Positions 7,867-16,297 are shown, counted from the first letter of the stretch. The stretch: DNA of 46,360 bases from Chloroflexota bacterium (GCA_030550625.1 JAUQOZ010000023.1:1-46360); one strand, 5' to 3'. The notes: generated by a model not told the origin, from the sequence alone. Numbers and translations: made by a program.

Positions 7867-8508
7867 CTACAAAGCGTGCTGCTGTTCGCGGGTCGTGGCC
7901 AATTGGCCGAGGTGGCATGCCTCGCTCAGGCTCACGAGGTAGGGCAAATCGTCACCGTACTCGATCACGCTGATACTCGCATTCGTCACCCAAATCCGGT
8001 TGATCCGATCCATGTTCATGCCGAGCGCGTCAGCCACTAGGATCTTCACAATCACATCGTGCGTGCTGATCAGCACTGTCTTGCCGGCGTGTTCGGCATA
8101 GATGCGCTCGCGAAAATCGAGCACCCGCTTGAGCACGTTCGAGAAGCTTTCGCCCCCCGGCATCTGCGAGCGGGTCGGGTGTTGTCGCCATTCGCGCAAC
8201 CCATCGGCGTACAGCTCCATAATTTCGTGCAAATACCGGCCTTCCCAATCACCATGGTTGATTTCGAGCAAGGCATCATCGTAGATGACCTCAAGGCCGG
8301 GGTGATGGGCGACAATTGCTTGCGCCGTGTGGGCGGCTCGTTGCAGGCGGCTGCTATAGACGACATCGATCTTCTCGCGGCGCAGGCGTTCGCCCAGCGC
8401 GGCAGCCTGCATGCGGCCTAATTCCGACAGTGGGGCGTCTTGTTGGCCTTGATACCGGTTGATCCGGTTCCATTCACTCTCGCCGTGACGCACAATAATC
8501 AGTCGCAT
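7867..8508 (-). CDS. Histidine phosphatase family protein (phosphoglycerate mutase-like)
   Basis: The protein has 213 residues. It opens with MRLIIVRHGESEWN, where the RHG motif carries the phospho-accepting His10. Other family elements follow in order: PLSELGRMQAAALGERL, the YSSRLQRAAHTAQAI arginine segment, LEINHGDWEG with the acidic residue, and STHDVIVKIL with the second catalytic His. These cytoplasmic enzymes remove or move phosphate groups. Members annotated as GpmB, CobC or broad phosphatases cannot be told apart here. The length fits an acid-phosphatase/GpmB-type member better than the ~250-residue cofactor-dependent mutase. No functionally related neighbour is visible. Start: ATG at 8508 with aaggg about nine bases upstream. 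Confidence 0.9.
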   Translation of the reverse strand: MRLIIVRHGESEWNRINRYQGQQDAPLSELGRMQAAALGERLRREKIDVVYSSRLQRAAHTAQAIVAHHPGLEVIYDDALLEINHGDWEGRYLHEIMELYADGLREWRQHPTRSQMPGGESFSNVLKRVLDFRERIYAEHAGKTVLISTHDVIVKILVADALGMNMDRINRIWVTNASISVIEYGDDLPYLVSLSEACHLGQLATTREQQHAL

Positions 8509-8717
8509 AGTTCACTACCCTTAATGCAGATTGCAAGCTGGCCAACGAAGTTTTCTATCTTTTTACCATGCATGCCCTTCGTCATCGTAAGGAGCGGTGG
8601 CAAAACGTTACCAACTTCGTCTCCAAACCCCTTAGGTTAGCCGTGCAGCGCCATTATAGCCGAGGTGGTATCATTCGCGGCGTGAAGCTATGCGTATCGT
8701 AGAGAGGAATCATTGCA

Positions 8718-9110
8718 ATGGCGGCGCCAATTGATCGCAGCACTCGCCGTTTTCTGATTGCGTTTCGCTATGCCTTTGCCGGGATTGGCCATCTGTTGCG
8801 TACCCAACGCAATTTTCAGATTCATCTGCTCATCGGCGCCATCGCAATTGCGTTGGGGGTAGTATTGCGGATTGCGCGGTGGGAGTGGGTTGCGCTCAGT
8901 TTGACGATTGGGATGGTGCTTGCCGCTGAAGGCTTCAATACCGCGATTGAAGCGACGGTTGATTTAGCGACCAGCGAGCGCCATCCGCTGGCCCGCATTG
9001 CTAAAGATGTTGCTGCCGGCACGGTCTTGCTCTGCGCATTGACCGCCATTGTGGTAGGTGTGCTCATCTTTGGCCCGCGGTTGTGGCTGCTTTGGGTAAT
9101 ATTGACATAA
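8718..9110 (+). CDS. dgkA: Diacylglycerol/undecaprenol kinase, DgkA family
   Basis: The protein has 130 residues and three membrane helices, the normal size of DgkA-like kinases. Diagnostic residues are present: RFLIAFRYAFAGI near the N-terminus, the AAEGFNTAIEATVDLAT core with catalytic and metal-binding Glu, then HPLARIAKDVAAGTVLL. These inner-membrane enzymes phosphorylate undecaprenol or diacylglycerol with ATP. In organisms outside the enteric group the usual substrate is undecaprenol, which recycles the lipid carrier for cell-wall and surface glycans; that preference is inferred. An agagaggaa ribosome site precedes the ATG. The ABC1-family gene follows in the same direction, but a 177-base gap with its own -10-like site suggests separate transcription. 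Confidence 0.9.
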   Translation: MAAPIDRSTRRFLIAFRYAFAGIGHLLRTQRNFQIHLLIGAIAIALGVVLRIARWEWVALSLTIGMVLAAEGFNTAIEATVDLATSERHPLARIAKDVAAGTVLLCALTAIVVGVLIFGPRLWLLWVILT

Positions 9111-9119
9111 TCAATTTCG

Positions 9120-9287
9120 TTGCTTCAAGCTGCCGAAACTAAGGTATACTGAGCTTGTTCGTTGCACGTGCTTAGTCTGGACAGTGCGATGACCTGCTGC
9201 CCAGACTCGTAGCAGGGGGTGCGACGGCTTTGCCGAGCCGTCGCTCGAGCGCGACGGCCCAGCGGGCCGCCGCTACTGGTGCGATCT
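9120..9287 (+). promoter_or_regulatory. Promoter-like site and structured leader of the ABC1-family gene
   Basis: A -10 box TATACT (9145-9150) is preceded by ttgctt (9120-9125, spacer 19). The predicted leader contains two successive hairpins with related stems starting gcgacggc: arms 9221-9229/9236-9244 (perfect, 9 bp) and 9251-9260/9264-9273 (one mismatch). They end 15 bases before the chosen ATG and could limit ribosome access, or could be two copies of a palindromic repeat. Confidence 0.5.
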
Positions 9288-10961
9288 ATGTGGCCACTTG
9301 TCCGGCAGGCCCGTCATCTTGGCCGTTACCGTGAAATTACGCAGGTGCTGGTGCATCACGGTTTTGGCTATTTGGTTGATCAGCTCGGTCTTACTGCACT
9401 GCTATCTTTGCCGCGCCGTGCGATTCTGCGCGCGCCGGCCCCGCCGCCGTTGGGCAGCGCCGAGCGGTTGCGCGAGGCGTTGATTGAGCTAGGCCCGGCC
9501 TTTGTCAAACTGGGCCAAGCGCTCAGCACCCGCCCCGATCTGCTGCCAGCCGATATGGTGGTCGAACTGAGCAAGTTGCAAGATACGGTGCCGCCATTCC
9601 CCGGCGCGCAGGCAGTGGCGCTGATCGAAACCACGTTTGGCCAGCCGATCGACCGCTTGTTCGCTTTCTTCGAGCGCGAACCGTTTGCAGCGGCGTCGTT
9701 GGGCCAAGTGCATGCGGCGGTCTTGTTTGATGGTACGCCGGTGGTGGTGAAGGTGCAGCGGCCCGACATCGCCAATCGCATTCAAACTGATCTGGCGATT
9801 TTGGCCGATCTCGCGGCGCTGGCTCAAGAGCGGCTGTCATGGGCTGCTCAATATAACCTGAGCGAGATCGTGTGGGAGTTTAGCGCCACCCTTCGCGCCG
9901 AACTTGATTATGTGCGCGAGGGGCGCAATGCCGATCGTTTTCGCCAGATGTTCTGCGACAATCCGCACATCTACATCCCGCGCGTCTACTGGGAATATAC
10001 CGATACTCGCGTCCTCACCACCGAGCGGATCACCGGCATCAAGCTGAATGATATGGCGGCGTTGCGCGCGGCTGCGGTTGATTTACCCCGGCTGGCCCGC
10101 ATGAGCGTCGAGATTACGCTCGAAGAGATTTTCGGGCATGGCTTTTTCCACAGCGATCCGCATCCGGGCAATTTCTTCGTCATTGATGGCGGGGTGTTGG
10201 GCGTAGTCGATTTTGGGCAGGTCGGCACGCTCGATCACGCCACGATGCAAGGGTTGCTCTTGATGATGGGGGCGCTGATCAACCACGACAGCCAAAGCTT
10301 GCTGCGCGCGCTCGAACGGCTCGGTGTGATTCCGCGCCGGGCAGCGACGGCGGCGCTGCGCCGCGATCTCGAACGGTTCGTCGAAGGGTTTGTCGATCGC
10401 CCGTTGGGCCAAATCTCGGCTCGCGAGACCTTTGAAGGCTTAACGGCGCTGTTGCGCCGGCACCGGCTGATTATTCCCGGCCCGCTGGCCACCCTGCTCA
10501 AGACGATCGTGATGATGGAGGGGTTGGGGATGCAGCTCGATCCCACGCTTGATGTCTTCGCGGCAGCGCGTCCGTACATCCAGCGCGCCTTGCGCGAACA
10601 GATTACGCCGGCAGCGTTGGGTGCGCAAGCGTTGGCCGGCGGGCGTGAGTTGGGCGAGCTGGCGTTTGAGATTCCCGAACAAATTAGCCAGAGCCTGCAA
10701 CGTCTCAACGAAGGCGAGTTGCACCTCCAAACCCGTGAAGTTGAGTTGCGGCGGGTAGCCGGTGCGCTGATCGGCGCAGCGAACCGCTTGGCGCTGGCGT
10801 TGGTGGTGTCGGCGTTTATTCTCGGCGTGGCTGGGCTGGTGGTGGCGATGCGGGCCTTTGAATGGTACGGCTGGTTGCCGTGGACATTGTTGTTTTTCGG
10901 CGTGGGTGGGGTGGTCACCGGCGGGATCATGTTGACGTTGGCGTTGTTGCGGCGGGAATGA
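9288..10961 (+). CDS. ABC1/AarF/UbiB-family atypical kinase
   Basis: The protein has 557 residues counted from the ATG at 9288. The longer frame from 9219 would begin inside a palindromic repeat and gives an Arg/Pro-rich N-terminus unlike the family. Signature motifs appear in order: LGPAFVKLGQALSTRPDLLP (KxGQ motif), PFAAASLGQVHAA (alanine-rich loop), VVVKVQRP (nucleotide-binding Lys), HGFFHSDPHPGNFF (catalytic loop) and GVVDFGQVG (metal-binding Asp). Two C-terminal membrane helices lie at ~510-555. Family members are ATP-binding proteins needed for ubiquinone synthesis in proteobacteria or lipid homeostasis in plastids. Chloroflexus uses menaquinone, so a role in quinone or lipid handling is inference. 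No quinone biosynthesis gene is adjacent. Confidence 0.9.
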   Translation: MWPLVRQARHLGRYREITQVLVHHGFGYLVDQLGLTALLSLPRRAILRAPAPPPLGSAERLREALIELGPAFVKLGQALSTRPDLLPADMVVELSKLQDTVPPFPGAQAVALIETTFGQPIDRLFAFFEREPFAAASLGQVHAAVLFDGTPVVVKVQRPDIANRIQTDLAILADLAALAQERLSWAAQYNLSEIVWEFSATLRAELDYVREGRNADRFRQMFCDNPHIYIPRVYWEYTDTRVLTTERITGIKLNDMAALRAAAVDLPRLARMSVEITLEEIFGHGFFHSDPHPGNFFVIDGGVLGVVDFGQVGTLDHATMQGLLLMMGALINHDSQSLLRALERLGVIPRRAATAALRRDLERFVEGFVDRPLGQISARETFEGLTALLRRHRLIIPGPLATLLKTIVMMEGLGMQLDPTLDVFAAARPYIQRALREQITPAALGAQALAGGRELGELAFEIPEQISQSLQRLNEGELHLQTREVELRRVAGALIGAANRLALALVVSAFILGVAGLVVAMRAFEWYGWLPWTLLFFGVGGVVTGGIMLTLALLRRE

Positions 10962-10965
10962 TGGG

Positions 10966-10987
10966 GAGCCGCACAGCCGTGCGGCTC
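10966..10987. terminator. 9-bp perfect stem-loop between convergent genes
   Basis: Arms 10966-10974 and 10979-10987 (gagccgcac / gtgcggctc) enclose a 4-base loop. The element lies between the ABC1-family stop (10961) and the purN stop (11015), both convergent on it. It probably works as a bidirectional terminator, though no clear T tract is present. Confidence 0.55.
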
Positions 10988-11014
10988 TACGATCTGCCGT
11001 ACCCGATCACCGTT

Positions 11015-11635
11015 TTATTCCCCCAATAACCGGTTGACGGTGGCCACGATTAACCGCCGTTCCACCGCCTTGATTCGTTCGTGCAACGATTCGACCGTAT
11101 CGCCGGGCATAACTGGCACCTCGGCGCTGGCCAGAATGGGGCCGTCGTCAACTCGTGGCGTCACCCGGTGGATGGTGCAACCGGTGACTGGCAGACCGAG
11201 GCGGATGGCATCAGCCACTACGTGCGCGCCGCGCAGGGCCGGTATCACAATCCCGCTGCTGGTAGTGACGGTATCACCGCCATCGGCGGGCAAAAGCGCC
11301 GGGTGCTGGTTGATAACCCGGTTGGGAAACTGCTCGAGAAACGCTGCCGAGAGCACGCGCATAAAGCCGGCGAGCACGATCAGGTCTGGCTCGAAGCACG
11401 CGACTACGCCGGCCAAGCGCCGTTCCCATTGCTGGCGCAGCGGGCCGCGTGGCGCGCTGAGCGGTACGTGCGCGGCGGCAATCCCGGCGTTGAGCGCCCG
11501 TTGCAAGCCATAAGCTTGAGCGCGGTCACTGACCACTAACGTCACTTCGCCGGCCAACTCACCGGCAGCCTGCGCATCGAGCAGCGCCTGCAAGTTGCTG
11601 CCGCTGCCGCTCAACAACACCGCAATGCTTGGCAC
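11015..11635 (-). CDS. purN: Phosphoribosylglycinamide formyltransferase (PurN)
   Basis: This enzyme transfers a formyl group from 10-formyl-tetrahydrofolate to GAR in purine synthesis. The protein has 206 residues and starts with the family hallmark IAVLLSGSGSNLQALLDA. The folate/active-site region is LIVLAGFMRVLSAAFL and VINQHPALLPA, with the catalytic Asn109 and His111, and RVDDGPILAS supplies the catalytic Asp. Between His111 and the GAHVVADAIRLG helix there is an extra hydrophilic segment, DGGDTVTTSSGIVIPALR. The Asn-to-Asp distance is about 54 residues against 38 in the E. coli enzyme as I recall it. The start follows the purD stop by three bases, so the two are translationally coupled. 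Confidence 0.93.
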   Translation of the reverse strand: MPSIAVLLSGSGSNLQALLDAQAAGELAGEVTLVVSDRAQAYGLQRALNAGIAAAHVPLSAPRGPLRQQWERRLAGVVACFEPDLIVLAGFMRVLSAAFLEQFPNRVINQHPALLPADGGDTVTTSSGIVIPALRGAHVVADAIRLGLPVTGCTIHRVTPRVDDGPILASAEVPVMPGDTVESLHERIKAVERRLIVATVNRLLGE

Positions 11636-11638
11636 AAC

Positions 11639-12883
11639 CTACTCCTGACCAATATCGCGGCGGAAATGCTTGCCCTCGAACCGGATCTGGTCGGCGGCGG
11701 TGTAGGCGCGTTCACGGGCTTGCCGCAAGCTTGAGCCGAGACCGGTGACCCCTAACACCCGCCCCCCCGCAGTGCAGAGGCCGTTCGGGCCAACCGCGGT
11801 ACCGGCATGGAAGACGAGCACTTGATCCTCATCGAGCGCCTCGACGCCGCGGATAAGATCGCCTTTGCGCGGTCGTCCGGGGTAGCCGGCAGCGCACAAG
11901 ACTACGCAGACCGCGTAGCCTTTGCGCCGGCGCAGCATGTCAGGCTTCAATTGGCCGGTGGCGCAGGCGTACAACGCGCCGAGGAAATCCCCTTCAAGCA
12001 GTGGCAAGACGGTTTGTGCTTCGGGATCGCCAAAGCGAGCGTTAAACTCCAACACCTTCGGCCCGTCGGCAGTGAGGATCATGCCGGCATAGAGCAAGCC
12101 CCGGAATGGCGTGCCGCGCGCGGCCAACTCGTTGACCACCGGTTGCATACAGCGATTGACGATTTCGTCGAGCAGGGCCGGCGTGACCTCATCAACCGGC
12201 GCAATCACCCCCATCCCGCCGGTATTGGGGCCGCGATCGCCCTCTTCGAGCCGTTTGTGGTCGCGGGCTGGCGGGAGCGGCCACAGCCGTTCGCCATCGC
12301 AGAGCGCCTGCACCGATACTTCGCGCCCGTACAGCCGCTCTTCGAGCAAGAGATGATGGCCGGCAGGAATCGTGCTCAACTTGGCGATCGCATCGAGGGT
12401 CTCTTCCACGGTTTCGGCGACGATCACCCCCTTGCCCAGCGCCAAACCATCTGCTTTGACGACCCATGCCTTGCCGCTGGCGCGGGCAAAATCAGCCGCT
12501 TCCGCCGCCGAAGCAAAGACGTGGCTTTGGGCAGTAGGAACGCCGGTCGCAGCCATAATCTCTTTGGCAAACGACTTGCTGCTCTCGATGCGGGCAGCAG
12601 CGGCAGTGGGGCCAAACGCTGGGATACCGGCGGCTTGAAAGGCATCAACGATACCATCTGCCAGCGGGTTATCGGGGCCAACGACGAGCAGATCGATCTG
12701 TTCTTGGCGGGCAAGATCGATCAAGGCCGGATAATCATTGAGCGGGAAGGGGACGTTCCGGCCATACCGTCCGGTACCGGGGTTGCCGGGAATGGTGAGC
12801 AGTTTGGTAAAGTTGGGTGAGCGGGCAATTTTCCATGCCAGTGCGTGCTCACGGCCACCGGAACCAATCAGTAATACGTTCAT
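11639..12883 (-). CDS. purD: Phosphoribosylamine-glycine ligase (PurD)
   Basis: This ATP-grasp enzyme joins glycine to phosphoribosylamine to form GAR, the substrate of PurN encoded next. From the ATG at 12883 the protein has 414 residues, close to the usual ~425. It opens with MNVLLIGSGGREHALAWKIA, then PGNPGTGRYGRNV and LLVVGPDNPLADGIVDAF. It continues through the ATP-grasp segments (SKSFAKEIM, VVKADGLALGKGV) and the metal-binding region KVLEFNARFGDPEAQ. The longer frame to 13054 adds a basic, low-similarity N-terminus overlapping the divergent nuclease gene, so I reject it. purD-purN form a two-gene purine operon. Confidence 0.95.
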   Translation of the reverse strand: MNVLLIGSGGREHALAWKIARSPNFTKLLTIPGNPGTGRYGRNVPFPLNDYPALIDLARQEQIDLLVVGPDNPLADGIVDAFQAAGIPAFGPTAAAARIESSKSFAKEIMAATGVPTAQSHVFASAAEAADFARASGKAWVVKADGLALGKGVIVAETVEETLDAIAKLSTIPAGHHLLLEERLYGREVSVQALCDGERLWPLPPARDHKRLEEGDRGPNTGGMGVIAPVDEVTPALLDEIVNRCMQPVVNELAARGTPFRGLLYAGMILTADGPKVLEFNARFGDPEAQTVLPLLEGDFLGALYACATGQLKPDMLRRRKGYAVCVVLCAAGYPGRPRKGDLIRGVEALDEDQVLVFHAGTAVGPNGLCTAGGRVLGVTGLGSSLRQARERAYTAADQIRFEGKHFRRDIGQE

Positions 12884-12976
12884 AGGCTTGTCAATCACAC
12901 TGAGCGGCGTCCTGCCGTACAATTGCTGTTCAGTATAGCATGGTTGCTGCGATTGGATGGCAACAAGAGGTCTTCG

Positions 12977-13438
12977 ATGCAGATCTTCTTGGTATCTCCG
13001 GCGCTGATCACGCAGACCCCGGCGCTCAGGGCGCGGGGCACGTATCTGCTCCATTGCTGGTTAGCGCAACCGCTGGCCCAATTTGCCATTGGGCGGTTAG
13101 GGCGTTTCGATCTTGCGCCGGGCCATTACTACTACGTCGGGAGCGCATTTGGGCCGGGCGGTATAGCGGCGCGGCTCCGCTGGCATAGCACTGTCGAGAA
13201 GCGTGCGCATTGGCATATTGACTATCTCCGCCCTCATCTCGAATTGCGAGAAATGTGGGCAGCAGTGACCGACGAACGGCTAGAATGCCGGTGGTGCGCC
13301 GCCCTCGCCGGATTGCCGGAGCTAAGCCGGCCAATCCCGCATTTTGGCGCATCGGATACCGGATGCGGCGGGCATTTGTTCTATGCCGCGGAAGCGGTGA
13401 CGCATCTCACCGATATATTGCGCCAGACCAACTCGTAG
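12977..13438 (+). CDS. GIY-YIG-like DUF123 domain protein
   Basis: The protein has 153 residues from the ATG at 12977, which has AAGAGG six bases upstream. The sequence fits the DUF123 branch of GIY-YIG nucleases: APGHYYYVGSAFGPGGIAARL (GIY-YIG core), HWHIDYLRPHLELREMW, an EC-containing segment (LECRWCAAL), and HFGASDTGCGGHLFY near the end. Members of this branch occur alone or fused to endonuclease III. They are predicted nucleases, but a biochemical role is not known to me. It is divergent from purD, with a 93-base gap holding overlapping -10-like sites (tatagc/tatact). Function beyond a likely metal-dependent nuclease fold is not predicted. Confidence 0.85.
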   Translation: MQIFLVSPALITQTPALRARGTYLLHCWLAQPLAQFAIGRLGRFDLAPGHYYYVGSAFGPGGIAARLRWHSTVEKRAHWHIDYLRPHLELREMWAAVTDERLECRWCAALAGLPELSRPIPHFGASDTGCGGHLFYAAEAVTHLTDILRQTNS

Positions 13439-13478
13439 GGCCGGTATGAAACGGTAAGGGCCGGTATGAAACCGGCCC
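13437..13478. repeat. Short tandem direct repeat ending in a hairpin
   Basis: The 16-base unit agggccggtatgaaac occurs at 13437-13452 and again at 13457-13472. The second copy forms a hairpin with arms 13458-13465 and 13471-13478. It overlaps the stop of the GIY-YIG gene and precedes the end of the convergent act operon, so it may act as terminator for both. Confidence 0.65.
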
Positions 13479-13508
13479 CTGCACCCCGCGCCGTATATTA
13501 TTTCCGGT

Positions 13509-13847
13509 CTATTGCCGCACCGGCAACCCGCGCTCGACGATCAGATCCATCGCCCGATCAATCGGGATATGCACCTTGCCTTCCAGCGTATAGCCATAGC
13601 TATTGAGCAAGGTGCGCGCCTCGGTGACATAGGTGCGATACGTATTGCCCGTCACCGGCGCCGGTTGCGGCGTAAAGGGGATCCGTCCGGCCAGCAACAC
13701 TACGAGACTAAGTACGAGAAACACCATTAAGCTCGCAATCATCAAGCGGCTCAACGGCGGTTCAGCTTCTACACGCGCCGGGCGGGCCGGTTGCATCGGG
13801 CGCGGCGGTGCATACCGGGGCGCCGAATAGTTCGGGCGAAAGCTCAT
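13509..13847 (-). CDS. actG: Alternative complex III subunit ActG
   Basis: The protein has 112 residues. It has a Pro/Arg-rich N-terminal ~30 residues, one membrane helix (LMIASLMVFLVLSLVVLLAG, ~34-53) and a short soluble C-terminal part (YVTEARTLLNSYGYTL onwards). It is the last gene of the act operon, 18 bases after actF, and matches in position and size the small single-helix subunit ActG described for the Chloroflexus photosynthetic alternative complex III. No cofactor motif is visible. Presence of actG is one reason for taking this as the photosynthetic, not the respiratory, copy of the complex. Assignment rests mainly on context. Confidence 0.8.
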   Translation of the reverse strand: MSFRPNYSAPRYAPPRPMQPARPARVEAEPPLSRLMIASLMVFLVLSLVVLLAGRIPFTPQPAPVTGNTYRTYVTEARTLLNSYGYTLEGKVHIPIDRAMDLIVERGLPVRQ

Positions 13848-13865
13848 AGGTGTCTCTCCTCCGCG

Positions 13866-15101
13866 TTAGTGATGGCCGCTATTCTGCAACTGCTCCATAT
13901 TGGGATCGCGCAACGGCAAGAGCGGCGCTTGTTGCACATTGGCAGCAAACAGGGCTACTACCAGACCGATCAGGCCGATCGGCGCCGCCACATCGGTGAT
14001 GGTAATATCCCACAGATGCTCGCGGAACTCTGGCAGCACGATCCACGCCATATCAACGAAGCGCATCACAATGATCCAACCGGCAATGGTGGCCAGTGTG
14101 CTCAAGTTGCGCTTGGTGCCGCGGAACAGCAGCACAAAGAAGGGCAGCGCAAAGGCGAACAGCATCAATGCCAGCGCCACGAAGACCCAGCCGTGCTGTG
14201 TACGGTGGACATACCACGGCGTAAATTCAGCCACATCACCCGACCAGATAATCACCAACTGGCCGTAAGACATATACGTCCACAGCACAGTAAAGGCGAA
14301 TATCAGCTTGCCAATGTCGTGAATCGGCTTCACCGACACATATTCGCGGAAGAGGCTCGCATCGCGCACCCGGCTCATCATCACCGCCAAGAAAGCCAGC
14401 GTCATCAAACCCGCGTTGGCCATATAGTGTGCGCCATAGATGGTCGAGAACCAGTGCGGATCGAGCGACATCGCCACATCGAACGAGAAGAAGGTCACAG
14501 TGATGACGAACAGGGCGATGCCGATGCCGCTCAGCCGGCGCATACGGGTCGCCAGCTTCTTAGCGTCGCCGCCGGCGTCTTGCTGGCGCGACCAGCCGCG
14601 CAACGTGTAGGCCAACGCCGTCCAGATCAAGAAGAAAATTGCGATCCGGGCCGTCACCCACAACGGGCTCAACCACGGCACCTTGTGGGCAATAATCGGA
14701 TCAAACTCGGCGCCGCCGGGGGTGACTACTTCAGGGTTTGCCCACTCGTAGAGCGGATGCTCAAGGCCAAGCGACTTGTAGGTGTCGAAATAGCCCAGCG
14801 CAATCGGGATAAAGAGCAGACCCATGATCGGCAGCGTCGCTGCGCCAGCTTCGAGCATGCGCCGCACCGTAACGCCCCATGCGCCGCCCGTAAGGTGCTG
14901 CACCATCAGGAAGCCGAGGCAGCCGAGCGGAATGGTCATTGCCACATAGTAGCCGTAAATGTACGACTCAAAAAACGAGGTTGGATTGAGAAAATAGCCG
15001 GCAACCAGTACACCGATCCCAATTACAGCCGCGGCCAGACCGAGGATCTGCACCTGACCAAGTTGCGGGATGCGGGTCTGTGAAAGACTTGTCGTCGCCA
15101 T
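13866..15101 (-). CDS. actF: Alternative complex III subunit ActF (NrfD-like membrane subunit)
   Basis: The protein has 411 residues and about ten membrane helices, in the NrfD/polysulfide-reductase family. Visible landmarks are FFESYIYGYYVAMTIPLGCLGF in the early helices, the QHLTGGAWG segment, SLDPHWFSTIYGAHYMANAG mid-protein, and SYGQLVIIWSGDVAEFTPWY. In alternative complex III, ActC and ActF form the two membrane halves beneath the iron-sulfur subunit. Quinol oxidation is assigned to ActC, while ActF is thought to support proton movement; that division comes from work on related complexes. It lies 17 bases after actE. The long open frame on the opposite strand is a codon-bias shadow. Confidence 0.93.
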   Translation of the reverse strand: MATTSLSQTRIPQLGQVQILGLAAAVIGIGVLVAGYFLNPTSFFESYIYGYYVAMTIPLGCLGFLMVQHLTGGAWGVTVRRMLEAGAATLPIMGLLFIPIALGYFDTYKSLGLEHPLYEWANPEVVTPGGAEFDPIIAHKVPWLSPLWVTARIAIFFLIWTALAYTLRGWSRQQDAGGDAKKLATRMRRLSGIGIALFVITVTFFSFDVAMSLDPHWFSTIYGAHYMANAGLMTLAFLAVMMSRVRDASLFREYVSVKPIHDIGKLIFAFTVLWTYMSYGQLVIIWSGDVAEFTPWYVHRTQHGWVFVALALMLFAFALPFFVLLFRGTKRNLSTLATIAGWIIVMRFVDMAWIVLPEFREHLWDITITDVAAPIGLIGLVVALFAANVQQAPLLPLRDPNMEQLQNSGHH

Positions 15102-15118
15102 GTGTCTAACCTTCCAGC

Positions 15119-15736
15119 CTAATTCCCCAGCCGCGCGCGCTCGGCGGGAGGCACATCATCAATGGTTGCATTCTGGCTCAACTGCAAGGCCCGAATATAA
15201 GCGGCAATCGCCCAGCGGTCTTCCGGCGTAATGCGCGAGGCATAGCCATACATTGACTGATAACCGCCGTTCTCAGGATCGCCGCGGTACACGCCATTCG
15301 TAATAATCACAAAGAAGTGGCTAAGCGGCGCTTCACGCAGACGCTGCTGGTGGAAGTTGGCTGGCACAATGCCGCCACGCTCGGCCACCATACTCGCTCC
15401 GTAGCCTGACTCGCCGTGGCATACGGCGCAGTAGATGTTGTACTTCAGTTGCCCGCGGAGCAGCAAGTCTTTCGTCACCGGGAAGGGCATAGCGTCCACT
15501 TCTTTGCCATCGATCAGGCCGGTGTAGAGAAACTCATCGGTCTTGACCACTTCATACGGTGTCGTGCCCGGCACGTTGGGGCGCGACGAGCGGCCATCGG
15601 CGAAGAAGCTGCTCGGCTCATAGGTCGTGTACTTCTGCTGATCGTACATATCCTGATGGCAGGCAGTGAGCAGCAACACCAACAGGCCGATCCAACCGAA
15701 GCGAATCATGCGCGTTGTTAGGCGAGGCGTCTGCAT
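15119..15736 (-). CDS. actE: Alternative complex III subunit ActE (mono-heme cytochrome c lipoprotein)
   Basis: The protein has 205 residues. The signal peptide ends in the lipobox LLTAC (Cys26), so the protein is probably a membrane-anchored lipoprotein facing the periplasm. A single heme-c site, CAVCHGE, sits at 103-107. Met162 in QSMYGYASRITPEDRW is a candidate sixth ligand, followed by the usual C-terminal cytochrome helix (WAIAAYIRALQ). ActE is thought to pass electrons from the complex to a soluble acceptor, such as the auracyanin copper proteins in Chloroflexus. The start at 15736 is favoured over Met10 by GAGGG six bases upstream. It lies nine bases after actD. Confidence 0.95.
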   Translation of the reverse strand: MQTPRLTTRMIRFGWIGLLVLLLTACHQDMYDQQKYTTYEPSSFFADGRSSRPNVPGTTPYEVVKTDEFLYTGLIDGKEVDAMPFPVTKDLLLRGQLKYNIYCAVCHGESGYGASMVAERGGIVPANFHQQRLREAPLSHFFVIITNGVYRGDPENGGYQSMYGYASRITPEDRWAIAAYIRALQLSQNATIDDVPPAERARLGN

Positions 15737-15745
15737 GGGCTTCCC

Positions 15746-16285
15746 TCAGTATGCGACCTCGGAGACCTGCATCGGGTTGAGCGAGCGCAGGAACTGCGAA
15801 GTGCGCGAACGATCGAACAGCGGATCCGTTGATTCAATACACAGGAAGAAGGCGTCTTGCGACGCATACTGGAACCGTGGCACGTTAAAGACCGGGTGGT
15901 ACGGAGCCGGCAGGCCATTGAGCACCACCATTCCGATCGCTGACGCAAACGAGGCGAGCAAAATCCCGCTCTCGAACGTGATCGGGATCATCGCCGGCCA
16001 GTTGGTAATGTCAAGCGGGCGTCCACCAACATTCAACGGGTAGTCAACCAGATTGCCGATATATTGCAGAATAAAACCAGTCGCTGCCCCAATCAGGCCA
16101 AACAGCAATACCAAGCGCGGCACACCCGTATCGCCGTGAGCAATCTCCTCGATCACCTCTTCAATCGGGAAGGGTGAGAACGCATCCATTTTGGTATACC
16201 CCGCCGCCTTCGCTTTGCGGGTCGCTTCGATCAGTGCTTCTGGCGTGGGAAACTCGGCCATCACGCCGTAGATATCGTTTCGCAT
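15746..16285 (-). CDS. actD: Alternative complex III subunit ActD (DUF3341)
   Basis: The protein has 179 residues. A cytoplasmic N-terminal domain (YGVMAEFPTPEALIEATRKA, then GYTKMDAFSPFPIEEV) is followed by two membrane helices (LVLLFGLIGAATGFILQYI and FESGILLASFASAIGMVVL). This is the characteristic build of DUF3341/ActD, which packs on the membrane core and has no cofactor. The C-terminal ~40 residues contain DAFFLCIESTDPLFD, also typical of the family. AGGAG lies upstream of the ATG at 16285, and the gene follows actC by 12 bases. Confidence 0.94.
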   Translation of the reverse strand: MRNDIYGVMAEFPTPEALIEATRKAKAAGYTKMDAFSPFPIEEVIEEIAHGDTGVPRLVLLFGLIGAATGFILQYIGNLVDYPLNVGGRPLDITNWPAMIPITFESGILLASFASAIGMVVLNGLPAPYHPVFNVPRFQYASQDAFFLCIESTDPLFDRSRTSQFLRSLNPMQVSEVAY

Positions 16286-16297
16286 CGCATCACTCCT

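Noticed and set aside
9219-9287. Longer N-terminus for the ABC1-family protein
   Set aside because: These codons come from palindromic repeat sequence and give an Arg/Pro-rich stretch not seen in the family.
11807-12820. 337-codon plus-strand open frame opposite purD
   Set aside because: Antisense to a well-conserved purine gene; no independent support.
13791-15083. 430-codon plus-strand open frame opposite actF
   Set aside because: It lies wholly antisense to a clear membrane subunit. Its composition (Arg, His, Gln-rich) is typical of a codon-bias shadow and no family is recognisable.
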